From NCBI RefSeq assembly GCF_020379485.1, contig NW_026014667.1, positions 120,001 through 184,000 of the forward strand: a stretch of 64,000 nucleotides of DNA, read 5' to 3'. Under the pieces are notes generated by a model that saw only the letters and a program-made list of their open reading frames with translations, made no database searches and was not told the origin of the DNA. Source of the stretch: Brassica napus. Lineage: Eukaryota > Streptophyta > Magnoliopsida > Brassicales > Brassicaceae. The translations under genes and the position numbers were made by a program. Positions 33,598-44,930 of the stretch are shown piece after piece (position 1 is the stretch's first letter; each line of letters starts with the position of its first letter).

Positions 33598-35940
33598 CGC
33601 CAGCACACACAGGACGTCCGGGGCTGTTTGTGGCTGTCTGTCAGCACACACAGGACATCTGTGTGTGTCCGTGTGTGTCTGTCAGCACACACAGGACGTT
33701 CGTGGATGTCGGTCAGCACACACAGGACGTCCGTGTGTGTCCGTAAGCATACACAAGACGTCTGTGGCTGTACGTGTGTGTCCGTCAGCACACACAGGAC
33801 GTCTGTGGCTGTCCATCAGTTCACATATCAGCACGTTGGTCCTTGGACTCTGCACGCTGGCCCTTCCCGTGGACTGTGGGTGATTTTGGCCCACGTGGGC
33901 TATCTGTTCAGTACACACAGGACGTCCGTGGGTGTCCGCCAGCACACACAGGACGTCCATGGTGGTCCGTGTGTGTCCGTCAGCACACACAGGACGTCCA
34001 TGGCTGTCCATCAGTATACATATCAGCACGCTGGTCCTTGGACTCAGCACGCTGGCCCTTCCCGTGGACTGTTTGGGTGATTTTGGCCCACGTGGGCTGT
34101 CTGTTTAGTACACACAGGACATCTGTGGCTGTCCGTCAGCACACACAGGACGTCCGTGTGTGTCCGTCAGCACACACAGAACGTTCGTGGCTGTGCGTGT
34201 GTGTCTGTGTGTGTCTGTCAGCACACACATGACGTCTGTGGCTGTCCATCAGTACACATATCAGCACGTTGTTCCTTTGACTCCGCACTCTGACCCTTCC
34301 TGTGGACTGTTCGGGTAATTTTGGCCCTCGTGGGCTGTCTGTTCAGTACACACAGGATGTCCGTGGGTGTCCGCCAGCACACATAGGACGTCCATGGCTG
34401 TTTGTGGCTGTCCGTTAGCACACACAGGACGTCCGTGTGTGTCCATGTGTGTCTGTCAGCACACACAGGACGTCCGTGGGTGTCCGTCAGCACACACAGG
34501 ACATCTATGGGTGTTCGTCAGCACACACAGGACATCCGTGTCTGTCCGTGTGTGTCCGTCAGCACACACAGGATGTTCGTGGCTGTACGTGTATGTACGT
34601 GTGTGTCCGTCAGCACACACATGACGTCCGTGGCTGTCCATCAGTACACATATAAGCACGTTGGTCCTTGGACTCCGCACGCTGACCCTTCTTGTGGACT
34701 GTTCGGGTGATTTTGGCCCTCGTGGGTTGTCTGTTCAGTACACATAGGACGTCCGTGGGTGTCCGCCAGCATACACAAGACGTCCATGGCTGTCCGTGTG
34801 TGTCCTTCTGTGTCCGTCAACACACACAGGACGTCCGTGGCTGTCCCTCAGTACACATATCAGCACGTTGGTCCATGGACTCAGCATGCTGGCCCTTCCC
34901 GTGGACTGTTTGGGTGATTTTGTCCCAAGTGGGCTGTCTGTTCAGTACACACAGGACGTCCATGGGTGTCCTCCAGCACACACAGGACGTCCGAGGCTGT
35001 TTGTGGCTGTCTGTCAGCACACACAGGACATCCATGTGTGTCCGGGTGTGTCTGTCAGCACACACAGGACGTTTGTGGGTGTCGGTCAGCACACACAGGA
35101 CGTCCGTGTGTGTCCGTAGTATACACAGGACGTCCGTGGCTGTCCGTGTGTATCTGTCAGCACACACCGGACGTCTGTGGCTGTCCATCAGTACACATAT
35201 CAGCACGGTTGTCCTTGGACTCTGCACGCTGGCCCTTCCCGTGGACTGTTTGGGTGATTTTGGCCCACGTGGGCTATCTGTTCAGTACAAACAGGACGTC
35301 CGTGGGTGTCCGCCAGCACACACAGGACGTCCGTGGCGGTCCGTGTGTGTCTGTCAGCACACACATGACGTCCGTGGCTGTCCATCAGTATACATATCAG
35401 CACGCTGGTCCTTGGACTCAGCACGCTGGCCCTTCCCGTGGACTGTTTGGGTGATTTTGGCCCACGTGGGCTGTCTGTTCAGTACACACAGGATGTCTGT
35501 GGGTGTCCGTCAGCACACACTGGACGTCCGTGTGTGTCCGTCAGCACACACAGGACGTTCGTGGCTGTGCGTGTGTGTCCGTGTGTGTCTGTTAGCACAC
35601 ACATGACGTCTGTGGCTGTCCATCAGTACACATATCAGCACGTGTGTCCTTTGACTCCGCACGCTGACCCTTCCTGTGGACTGTTCGGGTGATTTTGGCC
35701 CTCGTGGGCTGTCTGTTCAGTACACACAGGACGTGCATGGGTGTCCGCCAGCACACACAGGACGTCTGTGGCTGTCCGTGTGTGTCCGTCTGTGTCCGTC
35801 AGCACACACAGGACGTCCGTGGCTGTCCCTCAGTACACATATCAGCACGTTGGTCCTTGGACTCAGCACGCTGGCCCTTCCCGTGGACTGTTTGGGTGAT
35901 TTTATCCCACGTGGGCTGTCTGTTCAGTACACACAGGACG
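33598..35940 (+). repeat. Satellite array 2
   Basis: Same satellite and orientation as array 1 but with different monomer variants (CCTTTGACTCCGCACGC, GGCCCTCGTGGG, GTCGGTCAGCACAC). Variant spacing here is about 1.37 kb (GTCGGTCAGC at 33708 and 35081; TTTGACTCCGC at ~34273 and ~35648). It ends at the B2 insertion point GGACG and continues as array 3. Confidence 0.95.
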
Positions 35941-36534
35941 TGTCACGCCCCCAATCCTGAATAGGATTGTTGGGACAGCCATGGTTCAAGGAAACGTGCA
36001 AGCCAGTCTTAGGACATCAAGGCAAGCGTTCCATGGTCGAGAAAGAAGGTTAAGGACATAACTAAGACTTAACCTTATACAAGCTAAGAGACAGCTAGGA
36101 CGAGTAAGACGGTAACTGGACAAAGTGGACGAGTAGCTCGGCCAGCTCAATGAAGCTAGGTTCAGTTCACTCCAGCTCAGACCCTACTAAGTCAGCTCCA
36201 CTAGCTGGACTACTAGCTCACTCAGCTGAGACAGCTGAGAGTCAGCTCATCTCAGCTAGACTGACTGTCCGGGCTTTAGGCCGATTGTCCGGGACCGGGT
36301 CAGTGGCGGGCTGTGAGGTCCGGCCATGAGGCCATGGGCTGTTGGGTCTTTGGACAAGGCTGTGGGCTAAGTCCAGGAGGCCTGGGGCGTGGGTTGGGCT
36401 TGTGACCGACCCCAAACCCAATCAGAAAGGGCGAAGGGATGCAAGTGGCCGAAAGGGGACAACCCTTGGCCGATGGTGCCCATTCGCTAGCAAGTCGTGC
36501 CTGTTCGTGGGGCAAGACTTACCCCCTCATTTTC

Positions 36535-36545
36535 TATAAATATGG
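36535..36545 (+). promoter_or_regulatory. B2 5' LTR TATA box
   Basis: TATAAATATGG, followed ~60 bp on by a GA-rich leader (GAGAGAAAGAAAGAAAGAAA type). Conserved in B2 3' LTR and B3. Confidence 0.75.
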
Positions 36546-36711
36546 GGCCTCTCTGGTCGATTTCATTATCCAAGTCCAGAGTAAAATACTCAGAGAAAAA
36601 CGTAGAGAGAAAGAAAGAAAGAAAGAGAGAGTTCCGGCCAAGAGAAAGGCCGATTGTGGTGGTGTTGTGTTCCGGCGACTCTGATCGTTTGAGAACTAAC
36701 TCCGGTCAAGA

Positions 36712-36765
36712 ATGGGAGATCAAGACAAGGAGAAGAGCATGGAGAACCCAGACGTGGTTCACAAG
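36712..36765 (+). CDS. B2 LTR leader exon (18 codons, ends at a GT donor)
   Basis: ATG 177 bp after the TATA box. The frame MGDQDKEKSMENPDVVHK ends at CACAAG before GTATGTGA, a strong donor in phase 0. The matching acceptor is ATCCTTAG at 38088 with GCTGGAAAAAGC following in the gag frame, giving a 1323-nt intron that contains the LTR end and PBS. The 3' LTR copy is 43810-43863. This is inference from sequence and from the parallel arrangement in A. Confidence 0.52.
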
Positions 36766-37919
36766 GTATGTGATGGGCCGTGGCTCCATCAGACCAAACG
36801 GACTGTCCATGCGACCGCACCGCGGCTCTGCTCGGTTCCTAAGTCCCATCCGGCTCTCCTTGTCTGCTTAAATTCGTTTCTCTTCTCTCTGGTTAAACAC
36901 GAAAGGTTGTGTTGGTTGAGTCCAAGGGAAACGTCCCTAGACTTTGGCCGGACATAATCAAACCGCTAGCCTAGACACGGGTCGGTTAGTGGGATGATCC
37001 GATTGCACCAAGACTGGGCGGTTAGGACGAACGGTTGGGAATGACCCAAAGGGCACGAGTTGTCAAGAGTCATGAGTGTCCAAGAGGCACGAATGGCCAA
37101 AGGGTACATGTTCCAAACGGTGTCTTTCGGGACAGGTTAGGACCGATCCTTATGGATCAGCCTATTGGTTGTCTAGTTAAGACAAGGTCACGGTTTGTCT
37201 AAGCCAAGGTAGAGTCGCAAGGTCTGACCGGTTGCTAAGCCTTCCGGATTAGGCTTGAGGCTTACTCGGCCGATCAGGTAAGGTAGTCTGTTGGGCCATT
37301 GAACCGGACTCCATTGGCCGGTCGCACCTAGATTCTATCCGGTTAGACGGATTGGTCTTTGGGGACGATCCGGATCTGTTCGTGTGTTCTGTTTATCTAT
37401 TCTGGACGATCTATCTGATTCTAAGTCAAGGGGTGGTTGGTTGAATGACTTAGGATACGGTAGGTAGGTTCATACGTTTTATGATTATGTTGACTGAGGT
37501 TTATCTAAGTTCTAGGAACCAAGCCAAGCATTGTAGAATCAATCCGTTCTATTCTCGGTTATGATTAATGCTTATCTGGTTGTGGTTTAAGGAACTAAGG
37601 ATGGTTCTGGTCAAGCCAAGGAGCCATGAAGGCTCGGTCAGTGAGAGGTTGTGTAACGTGTGGTTAGATGATGCTAGGGATGAACTAGTGATTGTCTATG
37701 AGACTGTTAAGAAGTTGTGTATTGAATCTCATGTTTCTAAGTAATACAAAGTTTATACATTATTATTCCGCTGTGCAATCTATCCCTTTGTTTATGAACC
37801 TCATATTCGAATATGACTTAGTAAAGAAAAGACTTAGAATGAATCAGACAAGCAAAGAAATTAATAAGTAAGCATTCGTATCCAGTTGGGTCGAGAGACC
37901 AGGAACGGGTCTTACAAGT

Positions 37920-37931
37920 TGGTATCAGAGC
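37920..37931 (+). other. B2 primer-binding site
   Basis: TGGTATCAGAGC, three bases after the 5' LTR. Confidence 0.9.
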
Positions 37932-38088
37932 ATGCTTGATTCTAGGATAGTTGGGTTATGTAGTCCACACACACACACACGCAGCCAGCTGATTAGGTCT
38001 CACGGTGAGGTTTGATTGCTTAGTCTAGGGATTGTTTTGTTCTGTTCATGGTTAGTATGTTTTGTACTAACTTTGTCTGAATCCTTAG

Positions 38089-39543
38089 GCTGGAAAAAGC
38101 AAATCGGGAAAGTCCCGAAGAAGTAAGAGAATGGCCGGTCAGTCTAGCTAAGTGGCCGTGGACGGAACTAATCTGTCCGGTTTGCAAACCGATCCGGCCG
38201 TGGCTAACGCTGAAGATGTGTTGCCAACTGATCAGGCTAACCTTACGGGGACGCAACACGATGGTCAGGAACATCAGGAGAGTGATGAGGAAGTGGAATC
38301 CTCGAACGCTAACCGTGATGGTGGCCAGCGTGAGAAAGTGGCCGATGGTACGGCCAATGTAACCGCAACACTGTCCAAAGAGGACTTGTTGGAGGCCATG
38401 AAGGTAATGGGGACTCAAGTGGCGGCTATGGCCCAACTGTTCACGCCATTAGTGAACTCCTCGGTTGGCCAAGCTACGCCTGTGGCTACGACCGCCCCCA
38501 ACACCAATGGTCCACTTATGGAAACGGTCGAGGTGATCGAGATTGATCCACCAGAAAGGACCGGGAAAAAGGTGGACTATCTGAGTTTGCTTCAGCACAT
38601 CTCCCGTCTAGGGACGAAGCATTTCTCAGGAAGCACCGATCCTATTGAGGCAGACGAGTGGAGGAGTAGTCTAGTCCGAAACTTCATCTCAACTCGTTGT
38701 CCCGAGGATTACAAGAGAGACATTGCGGTTCACTTCCTGGAAGGGGACGCGCATAATTGGTGGCTGGCTGTGAACAAGCGCACCAATGGAAGTCTCCAGA
38801 GTTTTGCGGATTTTGAAGATGAATTCAACCGCAAATACTTTCCTGCAGAGGCTTGGGACCGTCGGGAAGGTAGATTCCTAGACCTTACCCAAGGCCGCAG
38901 GGCCGTACGTGAGTACGAAGAGGAGATCAACTGGCTCCGACAGTTTGTTGGAAGGGAACTTGAGGACGAGACAGTCCAGGTGCGTCGGTTCATTCGAGGC
39001 TTAAGGCCGGAGCTGAGAACCCACTGTTCGATCCGCACCTTCAGCACCGTCGGAGAGCTGGTTGAACGTGTAGCTCTTTTGGAGTCTAACTTTGCCGAAG
39101 AAGCCAAGCTTAAGACAAAGTCGCAGTCTGTCCCGACGGGTAAGACTAACAACTGAAAGAGGAAGTGGGACCAGGTTGACGGAGGCAAGGCCTCTAGTGG
39201 ACGACCTGAATGTCCCAAGTGTGGTAAGAACCATCCAGGTGAATGCTGGAAAGCCATGGGAGCTTGTGTGAGATGTGGCAGCTTGGATCATTCCATCCGA
39301 GATTGCACTCGACCAAGCCTGACTCAGGGCCAATCCAGTGGCAGCGGCTCTCGGACTTGTTTCCATTTCAGCCAAAGCGGACACTTCCAAAGTGAATGCC
39401 CTAAGCGGCAAGGAGGACAAGGGAAGGGTCGTGGAGACACGGGAAAGTCGACCCAGAGCAGGCCGACCACAACACCAAGGGTGTATGAGCTGTCCCGTGA
39501 CGACGGTGCTTTTGGATCGTTTGATTCGATCTCTGGTAATTTC
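38089..39543 (+). pseudogene. B2 gag, with two in-frame stops
   Basis: From the inferred acceptor the frame reads AGKSKSGKSRRSKR..., then TAA at 38149-38151. It is then open to TGA at 39154-39156 and continues in frame through the zinc knuckles to ~39535. The capsid core has the [20 protein letters not shown] motif near 38730-38790 and REYEEEINWLR near 38910. Knuckles are CPKCGKNHPGEC and CVRCGSLDHSIRDC (intact) and CFHFSQSGHFQSEC (second Cys lost to Phe; A has CHHC). The 5' stop lies at nearly the same place as in element A. No ATG follows it until EAMKVMG. Confidence 0.88.
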
Positions 39544-39624
39544 TAAATTTATCTGTTACATTCAATAGAATGCTTGGTCTGGAACCTAGAGTGGCTAGGG
39601 GATTCTGATGTGGGTCTCTTATAG
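39536..39624 (+). other. Putative 89-nt intron between gag and protease in B2
   Basis: Starts GTAATTTC and ends CTCTTATAG, with a CTGAT branch-point-like word before the 3' end. Removing it joins ...TCGATCTCT-G to GG-ACCCTCATG and restores SISGTLMIGG, matching the uninterrupted [10 protein letters not shown] of element A. Without removal, TAA at 39543-39545 ends the frame. It could alternatively be a chance small insertion. Confidence 0.6.
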
Positions 39625-41255
39625 GGACCCTCATGATTGGTGGTGTTGAAACCCACGTACTTTTCGACACAGGGGCTACACATAGTTTTGTGAGCCCGGA
39701 ACTGGTCGGAAAGGGTCTGTTCTGCCTCTGTTCTGGGGATAATTCGAGACTAGTGAGGGCGGCCGGTGGGCAAATCATGCACTCACTAGGGCTCATGACT
39801 AATATCCCGGTAATTATCCAGGAGAAAAATCTGCCTGTAGATCTGATTGTGTTGCGCCTACAGAATCACGATGTGATCCTAGGCATGGATTGGTCGGGAA
39901 AGTATTGGGCCACTCTCGACTGCCACAGAGGATGTGTACGGTTGGAGACTGGACCTCACCCGATCCAGTACCAAAGTCTGAATATGAGTCCGGCTTTGGA
40001 TAGAGTAGTGGTGTCAGCAATCCGAGCAGAACGGATGCTTAGACGGGGTTGTGAAGTATATTTGACCACAATTACCACTATGGAGCACGGCAGGTCTGAT
40101 GATCAGAAAGATCTATCTGAGGACCCGTTGGTGTCTGAGTTCCCAGATGTGTTCCGTTCGCTACAGGGTGTCCCCCCTGATAGGTCGGATCCATTTACGA
40201 TTGAACTAGAACCAGGGACAGCTCCGCTGTCCAAGAGTCCGTATCGAATGGCTCCGGCCGAGATGGCCGAGCTAAAGAAGCAATTAGAAGAATTGCTGGA
40301 AAAGGGGTTCATACGTCCAAGTAGCTCTCCTTGGGGTGCACCAGTCCTCTTTGTGAAAAAGAAGGATGGTAGCATGCGTCTGTGTATTGACTATCGAGGG
40401 TTGAACAGGGTTACTGTGAAGAACAAGTACCCGTTGCCCAGAATAGACGAGTTGTTGGATCAACTCAAAGGAGCCAAGTGGTTTTCTAAGATTGATTTTG
40501 CCTCAGGGTATCATCAGATCCCTATAGAGCCAAATGATATTAGAAAGACAGCATTCCGAACCAGGTACGGCCACTACGAGTTTGTGGTTATGCCATTCGG
40601 TCTGACCAATTCGCCTGCTGCATTCATGAAAATGATGAACAGTGTGTTCCGAGACTTCCTGGACGAATCAGTGATCATCTTCATTGATGATATCCTGATT
40701 TACTCCAAGGATGAGGAATCTCATCGGAAACACCTGAGAGCCGTGCTGGAACGATTACGGGAACACAAGCTCTATGCAAAACTCAGTAAATGCAGTTTTT
40801 GGCAGAAGAGCATTGGGTTTCTCGGCCACATTGTGTCCGGTGAGGGCGTCTCGGTGGATCCAGAGAAGATCAGGGCAATCAAGGATTGGCCTCGACCACG
40901 CAGTGCCACGGAAGTCAGAAGCTTCCTAGGGCTGGCAGGTTATTATAGAAAGTTTGTGAAAGGATTCGCAAGCTTGGCGCAGCCTATGACACGGTTGACC
41001 GGGAAGGACGTTAAGTTCACATGGTCTGAGGAGTGTGGGAAATGTTTTTCCGCGCTTAAGGACATGCTGACTAGCGCACCCATTTTGGTTCTTCCAGAGG
41101 CCGACCAACCCTATGAGGTTTATACGGACGCGTCCATAACAGGACTAGGTTGCGTATTAACCCAGCATGGGAAGGTCATCGCCTATGCGTCAAGGCAGTT
41201 GAGAAAACATGAGGGAAACTTTTCCCCACCCATGACCTTGAAATGGCTGCGGTAG
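39625..41255 (+). pseudogene. B2 protease-reverse transcriptase-RNase H (5' part)
   Basis: Open for 540 codons from 39633. PR active site [10 protein letters not shown] is near residue 11, PR flap region ILGMDW near 83, linker [14 protein letters not shown] near 195. RT has [17 protein letters not shown] near 250 and the catalytic [10 protein letters not shown] near 350. RNase H opens with [11 protein letters not shown] near 500. An extra base near 41222 (after EGNFS) shifts the frame and ends it 11 codons later. PR and RT residues look intact. Confidence 0.9.
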
Positions 41256-42880
41256 AGTTCGCCTTAAAGATTTGGCGATCATACTTGTATGGTGCCATGG
41301 TTCAGATACTTACAGACCATAAGAGTCTTAAGTATAAATTCACCCAGCCTGAGTTAAACTTAAGGCAGAGAAGGTGGATGGAGTTTGTAGCTGATTACGA
41401 TCTGGATATCACCTATCATCCGGGAAAGGCTAATCTGGTCGCAGATGCCTTGAGCCAAAGAAGGGCCGACGTATCAGCCGAACGAGAAGCGGACGACCTG
41501 GACGGTACGGTTCGTGCCCTACGGTTGAACGCATCAACCAAAGAGTCTGAACCACTCGGATTAGAGGCGGTCAATCAGGCCGACCTGCTTACCCGAATTT
41601 GGTTGGTTCAAGGTCAGGACGAGAACCTGAACAAGGTTGCTCAGAATGATAGGACGGAGTACCAAACTGCAAAGGATGGTACCATCCTAGGAAACGGTCG
41701 GATCAGTGTTCCTAATGATAGAAGTCTAAAGGAAGAGATTATGAGGGAGGCTCATAAGTCCAGATTCTCGGTTCATCCTGGTGCGACCAAGATGTACCAT
41801 AACCTTAAGAAGTTCTATCATTGGATCCGTATGAAGGCAGATGTCGCGGAGTGGGTGGCCAAGTGTTCCACTTGCCAACTCATCAAAGCAGAACAACAAG
41901 TGCCTAGTGGGTTATTGCAAAGCTTGCATATTCCGGAATGGAAATGGGATCACATCACAATGGACTTTGTCACTGGGTTCCCTACCACGAGGAGTAAGAA
42001 AGATGCGGTTTGGGTTGTGGTTGATCGCCTGACCAAATCAGCACACTTCCTGGCTATCAAAAAGTCGGATGGGGTAGATCAGATTGTACGTAAGTACATT
42101 GATGAGATCGTCCGACTACATGGTGTGCCGGCAAGCATAGTTTCAGATAGGGATTCAAGGTTCACATCTGACTTCTGGAGGGCTTTCCAAAAGGATTTAG
42201 GAACAAGAGTGAACATGAGTACAGCCTATCACCCACAGACGGATGGACAGTCTGAACGAACGATCCAGACATTGGAAGATATGTTGCGAGCATGTGTTCT
42301 AGACTGGGGTGATTCCTGGGAGAAACATCTACCTCTGGTAGAATTTGCTTACAACAATAGGTTCCATAGTAGTATTGGCATGTCGCCATACGAAGCTCTG
42401 TATGGGCGTCCATGCAGGACACCCTTATGCTGGACCCAAGTTGGGGAACACAGCATGATTGGTCCGGAGATTGTCGAAGAGACAACCGAAAAGATCAAGT
42501 TCTTGAGGGACAAGATGAGAAAGGCACAAGACCGCCAAAAGAACTATGCAGATCGAAGAAGGAAAGATCTTGAGTTTCAAGTAGGTGACTTGGTGTATCT
42601 CAAAATGATTACCTTCAAAGGACGAGTCCGGATTTCCAGAAGACGGAAGTTAGATCCGAGATACTTGGGGGCGTTCAAGGTCATTGAAAGAGTTGGGATG
42701 GTGGCCTACAAGCTGGACTTGCCGGCCAAGATGGACGCATTTCATAATGTGTTCCATGTCTCCCAACTTCGGATATGTTTAACGGACCAAGACATCGCCC
42801 TTCCTGCCATTCCAGACAATCTTGGTAAGAACCTAACCTTGGAAACGAGGCCAGTTCGAATCATAGATAGGATGGAATAA
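41243..42880 (+). pseudogene. B2 RNase H (3' part) and integrase
   Basis: 545 open codons that continue RNase H ([37 protein letters not shown]). The IN zinc region follows (HKSRFSVHPG..., CSTCQLIKA). All three catalytic acids are present in the IN core: ITMDFVTGF, VSDRDSRF and the Glu of [13 protein letters not shown]. The GPY/F-like and VFHVSQLR segments come next. The frame stops with TAA at 42878-42880 after PVRIIDRME. Unlike A, the integrase core itself looks intact. Confidence 0.9.
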
Positions 42881-43064
42881 GCAACAAGGAAGAAGACGGT
42901 CCAGATGGTCAAGGTCGTCTGGGACTGTAATTGTCAGGATATAATCACTTGGGAAACCGAAGCTAGAATGAAAACAGAGTACCCAGAGTGGTTGGATCAG
43001 TTTGTTTCCGAGGAAGCATTCGATTCGGATTCAAGGACGAATCCATCCCAAGGGGGGGGAGACT
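42881..43064 (+). pseudogene. B2 chromodomain-like C-terminal tail and polypurine tract
   Basis: Same frame after the TAA: KKTVQMVKVVWD, then TWETEARMKTEYPEW, as expected for the short chromodomain-like end of Tekay/Del integrases, which in such elements helps direct integration to heterochromatin. The inverted repeat GGATTCAAGGACGAATCC (43027-43044) and a run of nine G followed by AGACT (PPT) close the internal region. Confidence 0.8.
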
Positions 43065-44930
43065 TGTCACGCCCCCAATCCTGAATAGGATTGTTGGGAC
43101 GGCCATGGTTCGAGGAAACGTGCAAGCCAGTGTTAGGACATCAAGGCAAGCGTTCCATGGTCGAGAAAGAAGGTTAAGGACATAAGAAAACTTAGACTTA
43201 ACCTTATACAAGCTAAGAGACAGCTAGCACGAGTAAGACGGTAACTGGACAAAGTGGACGAGTAGCTCGGCCAGCTCAATGAAGCTAGGTTCAGTTCACT
43301 CCAGCTCAGTCCCTACTAAGTCAGCTCCACTAACTGGACTACTAGCTCACTCAGCTGAGACAGCTGAGAGTCAGCTCATCTCAGCTAGACTGACTGTCCG
43401 GGCTTTAGGCCGATTGTCCGGGTCCAGGTCAGTGGCGGGCTGTGAGGTCCGGCCATGAGGCCATGGGCAGTTGGGTCTTTGGACAAGGCCGTGGGCTAAG
43501 CCCAGGAGGCCTGGTGCGTGGGTTGGGCGAAGGGATGCAAGTGGCCGAAAGGGGACAACCCTTGGCCGATGGTGCCCATTCGCTAGCAAGTCATGCCTGT
43601 TCGTGGGGCAAGACTTGCCCCCTCGTTTTCTATAAATATGGGGGCTCTCTTTGTCGATTTCATTATCCAATTCCAGAGTAAAATACTCGAGAGAAAAACG
43701 TAGAGAGAAAGAAAGAGAGAAAGAGAGAGTTCCAGCCAAGAGAAAGGCCGATTGTGGTAGTGTTGTGTTCCGGCGACTCTGATCGTTTGAGAACTAACTC
43801 AGGTCAAGAATGGGAGATCAAGACAAGGAGAAGAGCATGGAGAACCGAGACGTGGTTCACAAGGTATGTGATGGGCCGTGTTGGTTGAGTTCAATTTGTT
43901 TCCCTTCTCTTCTCTCTGGTTAAACACGAAAGGTTGTGTTGGTTGAGTCCAAGGGACACGTCCCTAGACTTTGGCCGGACATAATCAAACCGCTAGCCTA
44001 GACACGGGTCGGTTAGTGGGATGATCCGATCGCACCAAGACTGGGCGCTTAGGACGAACGGTTGGGAATAACCTAAAGGGCACGAGTTGTCAAGAGTCAT
44101 GAGTGTCCAAGAGGCACGAATGGCCAAAGGGTACATGTTCCAAACGGTGTCTTTCGGGATAGGTTAGGACTGATCCTTATGGATCAGCCTATGGCTTGTC
44201 TAGTTAAGACAAGGTCACGGTTTGTCTAAGCCAAGGTAGAGTCGCAAGGTCTGACCGGTTGCTAAGCCTTCCAGGCCTAAGGCCGGATCAGGTAAGGGAG
44301 TCCGTTGGGCCACTGAGCTGGACTCCATTGGCCGGTCGCACCTAGATTCTATCCGGTTAGACGGATTGGTCTTTGGGGACGATCCGGATCTGTTCGTGTG
44401 TTCTGTTTATCTATTCTGGACGATCTATCTGATTCTAAGTCAAGGGGTGGTTGGTTGAATGACTTAGGATACGGTAGGTAGGTTCATACGTTTTATGATT
44501 ATGTTGACTGAGGTTTATCTAAGTTCTAGGAACCAAGCCAAGCATTGTAGAATCAATCCGTTCTATTCTCGGTTATGATTAATGCTTATCTGGTTGTGGT
44601 TTAAGGAACTAAGGATGGTTCTTGTCAAGCCAAGGAGCCGTGAAGGCTCGGTCTGTGAGAGGCTATGTAACGTGTGGTTAGATGATGCTAGGGATGAACT
44701 AGTGATAGTCTATGAGACTGTTACGAAGTTGTGTATTGAATCTCATGTTTCTAAGTAATACAAAGTTTATACATTATTATTCCGCTGTGCAATCTATCCC
44801 TTTGTTTATGAACCTCATATTCGAATATCACTTAGTAAAGAAAAGACTTAGAATGAATCAGACAAGCAAAGAAATTAATAAGTAAGCATTCGTATCCAGT
44901 TGGGTCGAGAGACCAGGAACGGGTCTTACA
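43065..44930 (+). repeat. B2 3' LTR (1866 bp)
   Basis: Aligned to the 5' LTR it lacks ~35 bp near 43527 and has a rearranged stretch around 43880-43910 after the leader exon. TATA at 43631-43641. Ends GGGTCTTACA at 44930, followed by TSD GGACG. Confidence 0.95.
43631..43641 (+). promoter_or_regulatory. B2 3' LTR TATA box
   Basis: TATAAATATGG, same as the 5' LTR copy. It could drive read-through into satellite array 3. Confidence 0.7.

Larger units (their letters stand above)
35941..37916 (+). repeat. B2 5' LTR (1976 bp)
   Basis: TGTCACGCCCCC...GGGTCTTACA. The near-terminal inverted repeat CAATCCTGAATAGGATTG is at 35952-35969, the CAGCT-rich block at ~36110-36260, TATA at 36535-36545, a GA-rich leader, the leader exon at 36712-36765, a 17-18-bp degenerate tandem motif at ~37045-37125 and GATCAGGTAAGG at ~37275. 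Confidence 0.95.
35941..44930 (+). mobile_element. Element B2: full-length Tekay/Del-type chromovirus with TSD, coding region degenerate
   Basis: 8990 bp between perfect TSDs GGACG (35936-35940 and 44931-44935) inside the satellite. LTRs are 35941-37916 (1976 bp) and 43065-44930 (1866 bp). They differ by several indels, so this is an older insertion than A. It carries a PBS, PPT and all Ty3/gypsy domains in the order gag, PR, RT, RH, IN, chromodomain-like tail. Breaks are TAA and TGA in gag, a frameshift in RNase H and a stop near the C-terminus. Confidence 0.95.
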
